Shown piece by piece: positions 1-5,362 of a stretch of 5,586 bases of DNA (the first letter of the stretch is position 1; each line of letters starts with the position of its first letter). Position numbers and translations under genes: made by a program. A model generated the notes under the pieces. The model ran no database searches, was not told the DNA's origin, and was given only the letters and a program-made list of their open reading frames with translations. The stretch is from NCBI GenBank assembly GCA_003221075.1, contig QHUF01000019.1, positions 1 through 5,586 of the forward strand. The letters are read 5' to 3'. The stretch comes from Gemmatimonadota bacterium (GTDB taxonomy: Bacteria; Gemmatimonadota; Gemmatimonadetes; Gemmatimonadales; GWC2-71-9).

Positions 1-1
1 C

Positions 2-1183
2 TCATGGCGGGGGAACCCTATGCAGGCGCGTCCAGAAAGGCCAGAGGACGACCAAACCCAAAGCGCCAACCGTACTTACAAGGAACGCCGTCGCCCCATT
101 CACACGCTGAAAAATCACACCGAGACCGATCCCACCCGCAAGTGCCGCCACGCCCGTCAGCGCGTGGTAGACGCCAAACCCGCTCCCATGACGCCCACCA
201 GTCGCGGCTGTCACGAGCGCGCGTTCGGGACTCTCCGTCAGGCCCGCGACGACGCCCATGGCGAGAAACAGCACCCAGGCAGCGAGCGGACTCCTGGCCA
301 ACCCCATTGCCGCGGCGAGCGCGACGTACGAGAGCCACCCCATCCACATCGTCCGCGACGGGCCGATGCGATCCGAAAGTGCCCCACCGAGGAATGAGGT
401 CGATGAACGGACGACGTGCAGCGCCGCCCACAGCAGCGGGATTAGTGCGACCGCGATGCCTAATTGCTGTGCCCTGAGGATCAGCAGGGTCTCCGGCATC
501 CGGAGCAGATAGAAAAGGGAGATGGCGATGACGGGCGGCGAAAGGCGGCGGAGGGCGGCGGAGGGCGGCAAAGTCTCTGCCGCCGCTTCTTTCGCCGCCC
601 CTCGCCACCCCTCGCCGCCCCTCACCGCCCAAGCGGCGAGCGCAGTTACCAGGACGCCCGGGACAATGCTCGCCAGGATGACCGTGCGCACGTCCGCACC
701 GCGACTCAGCACCGCCCAGGCGACCAGCGGCCCGATCACCGCCCCAACGTGGTCGAGCCCGCGCTGCAAACCAAATGCGCGGCCCACGATGGGCGCCGGC
801 GTCACATCTGCGATCAGCGCATCGCGCGGCGGCGTCCGCAGACCCTTGCCGAGCCGGTCCACGACCCGCAGGACGACCACCTGCCACGCCGCCGCGGTCA
901 TTGCGATGATGGGACGCACGGCAGCCGCCAGGAAGTACCCGCCGACGATCAGCGGCCCGCGGCGTGACGGCCGGTCGGCCAGCCGCCCGGCGCCGAGCTT
1001 TACGAGTGCCGCGGCCGCATCGGCGGCGCCGTCCAGCGCACCCAACGCCACCGCCCCGCCACCCAGCACACCGGTGATGAACGCCGGGAGCAGCGGATAC
1101 ACCATCTCACTCGCGAAATCGTTGAGAAGGGATACAGCACCGAACAGCTTGACCTGCCGTGGGAGGGCGGGACGGTTACTCAC
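2..1183 (-). CDS. MFS permease, MJ1317-like type, last gene of the operon
   Basis: A 393-residue major facilitator superfamily membrane transporter, probably 12 helices, acting in the inner membrane; the substrate is unknown. Residues 17-31 (SLLNDFASEMVYPLL) are typical of the N-terminal helix of the MJ1317-like MFS branch. MFS motif A appears twice, as GRLADRPSRRG (66-76) and GGALSDRIGPSR (266-277), one per half. DRLGKGLRTPPRDALIAD (109-126) is the conserved loop after helix 4, and GAVIGPLVA (147-155) resembles the antiporter motif of helix 5. The central cytoplasmic loop (about 185-217) is encoded by a GC-rich 10-bp repeat tract. The start is GTG, and it overlaps the stop of the upstream DUF885 gene by 8 bp (GGTGAGTAA). 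A weak GGGGA lies 10 nt upstream, so translation probably depends on coupling. The length is normal for MFS and the stop lies at the window edge, so the gene is complete. The family call is secure; direction of transport and cargo are not. Confidence 0.9.
   Translation of the reverse strand: MSNRPALPRQVKLFGAVSLLNDFASEMVYPLLPAFITGVLGGGAVALGALDGAADAAAALVKLGAGRLADRPSRRGPLIVGGYFLAAAVRPIIAMTAAAWQVVVLRVVDRLGKGLRTPPRDALIADVTPAPIVGRAFGLQRGLDHVGAVIGPLVAWAVLSRGADVRTVILASIVPGVLVTALAAWAVRGGEGWRGAAKEAAAETLPPSAALRRLSPPVIAISLFYLLRMPETLLILRAQQLGIAVALIPLLWAALHVVRSSTSFLGGALSDRIGPSRTMWMGWLSYVALAAAMGLARSPLAAWVLFLAMGVVAGLTESPERALVTAATGGRHGSGFGVYHALTGVAALAGGIGLGVIFQRVNGATAFLVSTVGALGLVVLWPFWTRLHRVPPP
534..630. repeat. 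Paired 10-bp tandem repeats with inverted symmetry inside the MFS gene
   Basis: Positions 534-569 hold about 3.6 copies of GGCGGCGGAG (the first degenerate, GGCGGCGAAA). Positions 593-630 hold about 3.8 copies of CGCCGCCCCT, with an A in place of G in the second. The two tracts are roughly complementary. An 11-bp perfect inverted repeat joins 534-544 with 589-599, and a 7-bp stem with a 7-nt loop is formed by 564-570 and 578-584. The tract encodes the central cytoplasmic loop of the permease (residues about 185-217, rich in A, R, G, E and P). A 10-bp unit gives a 10-residue protein period, so change by whole units would usually shift the frame. The G-rich strand could also form two-tier G-quadruplex structures. 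Confidence 0.75.
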
Positions 1184-2783
1184 CCAAGCCGAGTCCCCAG
1201 CGAATCAGTGTGACGGGCAGGCCGCCGTATGGGAGGACGGCGTCGTGAAAGGCGCGCAGCGAGAAGCTGTTTCCCTTCGCTTTACGGAAGTCGTCGCGCA
1301 GCCGGAGCAGCTCGCGCCGCCCGACGGCATAACAGAGCTGGTACGCGGGCCAGGCGCAGTAACGCCGCACTTCAGCTTCGGCGTTGCCCCGCTCGACGTG
1401 CAGCTCGCTGACCATCTGATCGACCGCCTGGTCGCGCGTCAGGCCGCGCGTGTGCAGCCCGACGTCGAGCAGAATGCGCATGGCCCGCCATAGCAGGTGC
1501 ACGCGCTGGAAGAAGAGCTCCTGGTCCGAAGCGTAGAACCCTTGCTCACCCATCATGTCTTCGCAGTACAGTGCCCACCCTTCGACGGTGAGGGGCGTCC
1601 AGAGATTTTTGCGAACATGCGACGGCTGTTCCTTCGCGATCACGAGCTGCAAATGATGGCCGGGATAGCCCTCGTGCAGCGCCGTGGCGGCCAGCTCGTA
1701 GCGGCAGTGGTCGCGCAGAATCCGCTCTTGCTGCGCCGCCGGCAGGCGCGAATCGGGGACGGTGACATAGAACCAGCCGGTGCGGTCGCGGCTGTAGGCC
1801 CCGGGGCTGTCGTAGGCGGCATAGGGAATCACCGGACGCATGAAGGCCGGCGTGGGAATGACGCCCAGCGGCGCCGTGGGAATGGGCGCGAGTTTCCGTT
1901 GCTCCACAAAGTCGCGCGCGCGTGCCATCTCTCTCGAGTACGCGTCCACGAGCTCGTTCGGAGCGGGGTGATCGCCGCGCAGCTTATCGACGAGCTCCGG
2001 CCATGGCACGCCGTCCAGCCGCTTGGCGAGCCGCACGAGATCCGCCTCGATTTCCTCCTTGAGCCGCAAGCCGTAGCGCCACAGCTCCGGCGCGGTATCG
2101 CGCAGCGCATGCTGATAGTGCAGCAGGAAGTTGAACGCCTCCTCGCCGATCGCGAACTGCTCCGTCCCCATCTCCAGCCAGCGCGCGAGATTCGAGTCGA
2201 AGGCGAGCAGCGCCGCGCGGGCCTGCTCCGCCGCGGCCGTGAGGCGGGCGGCGTGCATCGGCGCCTGGGCGCCGAGCGCGGCGGCGAGCTCCGTGATGAG
2301 CAAGCGGCCGCCCTCCGTCATTCGCATCGCCGTCTCGACAAAGACGCGCACCGGCTCTTCGAGCGAGGCCTTGAAATCATCGAGGAAAGCGGGGATGTCC
2401 TCCAGTCGCCCGATCGCGGCGGCAGCCTTCTCGGCGGGCGTGCGGTCGGCGGAGAGCAGCAGGTGGTGCAGCCCGCCGAGCAGATGCGAGAGCCAGAACT
2501 CGGGATTCTTCGACTGCGGCTTCAGCTTCTCGAAGCGGCGCAGCATGACGCGAATCTCATTCAACAGCGCCGTGCGGTCGATCTCTTCCTCGAGATCGGT
2601 GGCGCTGGATTCTTCCAGCGCGGAGGCGATCGATTTGAGTGCCGCGAGGTGGGGCGTGAGCGCGGCGGGACTGAACCGGCCGTAGTGGTCATCGTGGCCC
2701 GGCACGCCGGCCTGAGTGGCGGCCACCGGATCCATATGCCAATAGAGATCGAAAAACGACTTCTCGATGTCGCGGAAGCTCAT
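1176..2783 (-). CDS. DUF885 family protein, putative zinc metallopeptidase
   Basis: A 535-residue member of the DUF885 family, widely predicted to be zinc-dependent peptidases. The hallmark HEGYPGHHLQ is at residues 370-379 (His370, Glu371 and His376/His377 as candidate metal and catalytic residues). EGWALYCE follows at 401-408, where a glutamate could complete the site. PAYQLCYAVGRR (479-490) and FHDAVLPYGGLPVTLIRWG (512-530) are the conserved C-terminal family blocks. The N-terminal half is mostly helical, and the length is normal for the family. No signal peptide or membrane segment is seen, so it should be cytoplasmic; many relatives carry secretion signals. I chose the ATG at 2783 because it forms a 4-bp ATGA overlap with the upstream stop. 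A GTG at 2804 would add seven residues and is less likely. The substrate is unknown; peptide hydrolysis is inferred from the motif and from the peptidase gene nearby. Confidence 0.9.
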   Translation of the reverse strand: MSFRDIEKSFFDLYWHMDPVAATQAGVPGHDDHYGRFSPAALTPHLAALKSIASALEESSATDLEEEIDRTALLNEIRVMLRRFEKLKPQSKNPEFWLSHLLGGLHHLLLSADRTPAEKAAAAIGRLEDIPAFLDDFKASLEEPVRVFVETAMRMTEGGRLLITELAAALGAQAPMHAARLTAAAEQARAALLAFDSNLARWLEMGTEQFAIGEEAFNFLLHYQHALRDTAPELWRYGLRLKEEIEADLVRLAKRLDGVPWPELVDKLRGDHPAPNELVDAYSREMARARDFVEQRKLAPIPTAPLGVIPTPAFMRPVIPYAAYDSPGAYSRDRTGWFYVTVPDSRLPAAQQERILRDHCRYELAATALHEGYPGHHLQLVIAKEQPSHVRKNLWTPLTVEGWALYCEDMMGEQGFYASDQELFFQRVHLLWRAMRILLDVGLHTRGLTRDQAVDQMVSELHVERGNAEAEVRRYCAWPAYQLCYAVGRRELLRLRDDFRKAKGNSFSLRAFHDAVLPYGGLPVTLIRWGLGLGE

Positions 2784-4009
2784 GCGTTCAGCAACCGATG
2801 GCACTCTTCGTCAGACAGAACCCGGTCGGTGCGCTTTGCCGCATCGAAGAGTGTGCGGCATGCCGCATCGTCCTCGGGATCGTAGCCGTGACGTTCCAGC
2901 CAGTACTTCACGTTGGACAGGCCCGACACAGGCGAGATCTCGATACGCTGCTCGAACCCAAACTCCTCCGCCGGTACTGAGCTATACACCCGATCGGCCA
3001 GCCAGTTGTGCCCCTTTTTCTTGGCCTTGATGATTGCGGCGGCATGCACCCCCGTGCCCGTCCGGAACGCATCGGTCCCCACCACCGGATAGTTGACGGG
3101 AATCGGCACGCCGACCGCGTCGGCGACCAGCCGGCAGTACTCAGGCAACCGGCGAATATCCCCCTTGTGCGCGCCGAGCAGCTTGAGATTTACGATGAGG
3201 AGGTCCATTTCGGCGTTGCCGACCCGCTCGCCCACCCCGAGCGCCGTGGCGTGCACGCGGTCCACGCCCGCTTCGATTGCTGCAAGGCAGTTGATAAGCC
3301 CCATCCCCCGATCGCGATGCCCATGCCAGTCGATTTTTACGGGGTGCTTCTTGACGATTTCCTTCTTGACGAATTTGACGAGCGCCCGAACGCCGTCTGG
3401 AGTTGCGTGCCCAACGGTATCCGCGAGGCAGATTCGCCGTGCTCCGGACTCGATCGCCGCACCATAGAGCGCCTTGAGCGTCTCCGGCCGGGCCCGCGTC
3501 GTGTCCTCCGTGACGTACATGACCGGCAGGCCGTGCCTCACCGCGTAGGTGACCGCCTCTTCGGTCGCCGCGACGATGCGGTCCACCGTCCAATCCTCTG
3601 TATACTGCCGGATCGGGGAGGAGCCGATGAACGTCGCGGCTTCGATCTTGAGCCCCACCTCATCCGAGACGCGGACGATCGGCTCGATATCGGCGATGAC
3701 GGTCCGCGCCGCACAATTCGGGGCGATCGGGAGTTTATGATCGCGGATCTCCACTGCGAGCGCCCGCACCTGGTCGACGACGCGAGGCCCGGCGCCCGGC
3801 AGGCCGATGTCGGCGGCCACGATGCCCAGGTCGGCCATCAGGTGCAGCAGCTGCTTCTTGACCTCGAGCGACGGATCGGTCACCGACGGCGACTGCAACC
3901 CGTCGCGCAGCGTCTCGTCGTTGAGATCAACCCGGGCACGGCTCCAGTCGAACGCACCGTCTGGTCCGCCCGCGTTGTTCCAGTCGTAGATGAGCTGCCG
4001 TTCCTCCAT
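2780..4009 (-). CDS. LeuA/homocitrate synthase-like acyl-CoA condensing enzyme (DRE-TIM family), no regulatory domain
   Basis: A 409-residue Claisen-condensation enzyme of the isopropylmalate/homocitrate/citramalate synthase group (COG0119 type), expected to join acetyl-CoA or a related acyl-CoA to a 2-oxoacid in the cytoplasm. A TIM barrel spans roughly residues 27-280. DETLRDG (31-37) supplies the catalytic Arg35 and metal-binding Asp36, and HGHRDRG (229-235) is the metal-binding HxH motif. YVTEDTTRARPE (165-176) and LADTVGHATPDGV (195-207) are further family blocks, and GVGERVGNAEM (258-268) is the family glycine-rich signature. FRTGTGVHAA (315-324) matches the synthase segment with the catalytic His (here His322) and argues against HMG-CoA lyase. 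The protein ends after this subdomain, so the roughly 120-residue leucine-binding LeuA dimer domain is absent, as in homocitrate synthases and short LeuA paralogs. It starts the operon and overlaps the DUF885 gene by 4 bp. No leuB, leuC or leuD is nearby, so substrate and pathway are open. Confidence 0.85.
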   Translation of the reverse strand: MEERQLIYDWNNAGGPDGAFDWSRARVDLNDETLRDGLQSPSVTDPSLEVKKQLLHLMADLGIVAADIGLPGAGPRVVDQVRALAVEIRDHKLPIAPNCAARTVIADIEPIVRVSDEVGLKIEAATFIGSSPIRQYTEDWTVDRIVAATEEAVTYAVRHGLPVMYVTEDTTRARPETLKALYGAAIESGARRICLADTVGHATPDGVRALVKFVKKEIVKKHPVKIDWHGHRDRGMGLINCLAAIEAGVDRVHATALGVGERVGNAEMDLLIVNLKLLGAHKGDIRRLPEYCRLVADAVGVPIPVNYPVVGTDAFRTGTGVHAAAIIKAKKKGHNWLADRVYSSVPAEEFGFEQRIEISPVSGLSNVKYWLERHGYDPEDDAACRTLFDAAKRTDRVLSDEECHRLLNA

Positions 4010-4015
4010 CCGCGT

Positions 4016-4044
4016 AGTGTCGCGTCACCCCTTTCTGAGGTCAA
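4016..4044 (-). promoter_or_regulatory. Candidate promoter for the minus-strand operon, leaderless layout
   Basis: On the minus strand a -35-like TTGACC (4044-4039) is followed by a 17-nt spacer and a weak -10-like GACACT (4021-4016). Only six bases lie between this hexamer and the ATG at 4009, so transcription would begin at or next to the start codon. No Shine-Dalgarno sequence precedes that ATG; the only GGAGG lies just inside the coding sequence (codons 1-3). The -35 is convincing and the -10 is poor (3 of 6). The call rests on spacing as much as on sequence. Confidence 0.4.
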
Positions 4045-4063
4045 GGACACACACAGCGCACCG

Positions 4064-4091
4064 TTGCAGAACCCGCGCCAAAGGTCATACT
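4064..4091 (+). promoter_or_regulatory. Candidate promoter for the M20 peptidase gene, near-leaderless layout
   Basis: TTGCAG (4064-4069), a 16-nt spacer and CATACT (4086-4091, 4 of 6 to TATAAT) resemble a sigma-70 type promoter. Eight bases separate the -10 from the GTG at 4100, leaving a leader of zero to about two bases. TACTTT (4088-4093, 18-nt spacer) is an alternative -10. The nearest purine-rich stretch, AAAGG at 4080-4084, is 15 nt from the GTG, too far for a normal ribosome binding site. The element is back to back with the opposing operon promoter in the 90-bp gap. Confidence 0.4.
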
Positions 4092-4099
4092 TTGCCATC

Positions 4100-5362
4100 G
4101 TGATCGACGCCGTTCTCCAGAACGAACGCGTGCGGGCCGCGGGCGCGTTCATCGAGCGCTCCGATGAAGCGACGCTCGGCCGCCAGGCCGCGCTGTCCGC
4201 GATCCCGGCGCCAACCGGGGCGGAAGCGGCGCGCGGCGCGCGCGTCGCGGACATGCTGGGCGAGGCAGGGTTGAGGGATGTGCAGGTTGACGAGGTCGGG
4301 AATGTGTGCGCGTGGTATCGAAACGCTGCTGGTAAGGTAGGGGCGCAGCATGCTGCGCCCCTACACGACGGATCCGTCGTGCTCTCCGCGCACCTCGATA
4401 CCGTGTTCGGTCCCGAACTCGATGTTTCCGTCGCCCGCCGCGGGGCCCGACTCGAGGGCCCAGGCATCGCCGACAACGCGCGCGGTCTCGCCGCGCTCGT
4501 CGCGATCGGCGAGGCGCTCGTCCAGGCGCGGGTGGAAACCCGGCGACCGGTGTTGTTTGCCGCGACCGTGGGGGAAGAGGGTTCCGGTGACCTGCGTGGT
4601 GTCCGATATCTGATGTGTGATGGAGGGGCGCAGCATGCTGCGCCCCTACACAAATCGTCACAGAGCCCGTCAATCCGTCCGCACGCATTCATCGCCCTGG
4701 ACGGGGCCGGCATCGAGCGCATCGTGCATCGCGCGCTGGGCGCGCGCCGCTATCGCGTCACCTATCTCGGTCCCGGCGGGCATTCGTGGGCGGCCTTCGG
4801 CGTCGCCAATCCAGCGAATGCTGTGGGTCGTGCGATCGAACGGATTGCGAGCATTCCGGCGCACGGCGCACCGCGCACGGCGCACTCAGTTGTGCGGCTT
4901 GGGGGCGGCACCGGTCTCAATTCGATTCCCCAAAACGCGTGGTTCGACCTGGATTTGAGAAGCGAGGATCCACGCGCGCTCGAGAAACTCGACGGGGCAG
5001 TGCAGACAATTCTGACTCAGGCGCTCGAAGAGGAGAATCGCCACCGCGTTCCCGGCACGGCTCCGCTCACGATCGACGTGCGGCGCGTGGGGGATCGTCC
5101 TTCAGGCCTCACGCCCCGGACGCATCCGCTGGTGCAGACCGCGGTCGCCGCGACGCGCGCGGTGGGCCACGAACACCAGCTCGCCTGTGCCTCGACCGAT
5201 GCGAACGTCCCCATCGCCCTCGGCGTCCCCGCGGTGGCCTTGGGCGCGGGTGGCCGCGCCGGCGACGCGCATCTGCCGACAGAGTGGTATGAAAACGACA
5301 AGGGCGCGCTCGGTATCGTGCGCGCCCTCCTCGTCACCGCGGCGATGGCGGAGGCTCAGTGA
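4100..5362 (+). CDS. M20 family metallopeptidase with two in-frame palindromic repeat insertions
   Basis: A 420-residue M20 zinc exopeptidase (peptidase T, acetylornithine deacetylase and succinyl-diaminopimelate desuccinylase superfamily), probably cytoplasmic with two zinc ions per site. All key residues are visible: HLDT (98-101, His98 and Asp100), the bridging Asp125 in GIADNARGL, catalytic GEEGSG (158-163, Glu159 and Glu160), Asp201 in ALDGAG, His228 in GGHSWAAFG of the dimerisation (lid) domain, and His391 in GDAHLPTEW. Two GAQHAAPLH peptides (residues 81-89 and 176-184) come from 28-bp palindromes. They sit in loops before HLDT and between the Glu-Glu motif and Asp201, so the enzyme is probably still active. 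The GTG start is chosen because the frame remains open far upstream only as antisense to the neighbouring gene, and because a promoter-like element ends just before it; GTG at 4130 is an alternative. The substrate is unknown, likely a di- or tripeptide or an N-acyl amino acid. It overlaps the convergent exporter gene by 7 bp. Confidence 0.9.
   Translation: MIDAVLQNERVRAAGAFIERSDEATLGRQAALSAIPAPTGAEAARGARVADMLGEAGLRDVQVDEVGNVCAWYRNAAGKVGAQHAAPLHDGSVVLSAHLDTVFGPELDVSVARRGARLEGPGIADNARGLAALVAIGEALVQARVETRRPVLFAATVGEEGSGDLRGVRYLMCDGGAQHAAPLHKSSQSPSIRPHAFIALDGAGIERIVHRALGARRYRVTYLGPGGHSWAAFGVANPANAVGRAIERIASIPAHGAPRTAHSVVRLGGGTGLNSIPQNAWFDLDLRSEDPRALEKLDGAVQTILTQALEEENRHRVPGTAPLTIDVRRVGDRPSGLTPRTHPLVQTAVAATRAVGHEHQLACASTDANVPIALGVPAVALGAGGRAGDAHLPTEWYENDKGALGIVRALLVTAAMAEAQ
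4337..4364. repeat. 28-bp perfect palindrome, copy 1, in frame in the M20 gene
   Basis: The left arm GTAGGGGCGCAGCA (4337-4350) is followed directly by its exact reverse complement (4351-4364). It is read as VGAQHAAPL, followed by H, in the peptidase frame (residues 80-89). In RNA it could fold into a 12-bp hairpin with a CATG loop. One of the three frames contains a TAG in the left arm; the frame used here avoids it. It shares 29 of 30 bases with copy 2 when the two bases AC after the palindrome are included. Confidence 0.95.
4364..4381. repeat. 18-bp perfect palindrome abutting repeat copy 1
   Basis: CACGACGGATCCGTCGTG is its own reverse complement. It shares its first base with the last base of the 28-bp palindrome, giving two consecutive palindromes over 45 bp. 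It encodes HDGSVV, immediately before the strand leading to the HLDT zinc motif. It has no counterpart beside copy 2, so it may be native coding sequence that is palindromic by chance, or a relic of the insertion target. Confidence 0.85.
4622..4649. repeat. 28-bp palindrome, copy 2, in frame in the M20 gene
   Basis: Same element as copy 1 with one change, G instead of T at 4623. This breaks one base pair of the palindrome and leaves a perfect 24-bp core (4624-4647). It is read as GGAQHAAPL, followed by H (residues 175-184), the same phase as copy 1, exactly 285 bp downstream. The change also removes the TAG present in another frame of copy 1. Short outer inverted pentamers, TGTGA (4616-4620) and TCACA (4658-4662), flank it. 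Confidence 0.95.
4859..4885 (+). repeat. 13-bp direct repeat in the M20 gene
   Basis: GCGCACGGCGCAC occurs at 4859-4871 and again at 4873-4885, separated by one C (period 14). It encodes part of PAHGAPRTAHS (residues 253-263) in the lid domain, ahead of the conserved GGGTGLNSIP segment. A 14-bp period is not a multiple of three, so any recent duplication would have shifted the frame. It may simply be compositional. Confidence 0.6.

Noticed and set aside
522..1493. Plus-strand open frame (323 residues) opposite the MFS and DUF885 genes
   Set aside because: Low-complexity Ala/Arg/Pro/Ser translation across two real genes; a shadow frame.
2603..2620. 7-bp inverted repeat with a 4-nt loop (CGCTGGA/TCCAGCG)
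   Set aside because: Short, inside the DUF885 coding sequence, with no T-tract; it encodes ordinary helical residues (LEESSA) and is expected by chance in such GC-rich DNA.
2784..2804. GTG at 2804 as start of the DUF885 gene
   Set aside because: The ATG at 2783 forms an ATGA overlap with the upstream stop and begins at the likely domain edge; the seven extra residues show no conserved feature.
1497..2885. Long plus-strand open frame (462 residues) opposite the DUF885 gene
   Set aside because: It mirrors a well-supported gene in GC-rich DNA, where antisense frames stay open; the translation is arginine/glutamate-rich without family motifs.
2780..4009. HMG-CoA lyase assignment
   Set aside because: GERVGNAEM and FRTGTGVHAA match the synthase group, which has the post-barrel segment with a catalytic His; lyases end near the barrel and use a C-terminal Cys loop not seen here.
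3008..4099. Open reading frame running upstream of the M20 start, giving a 784-residue frame
   Set aside because: It is antisense to the condensing-enzyme gene, whose family motifs are clear. The upstream translation is Arg/Asp/His/Pro-rich with no recognisable domain, and M20 homology begins only near 4100.
4337..4649. CRISPR-like repeat pair
   Set aside because: Only two units, 257 bp apart, fully coding and palindromic, with no cas genes or regular spacers.
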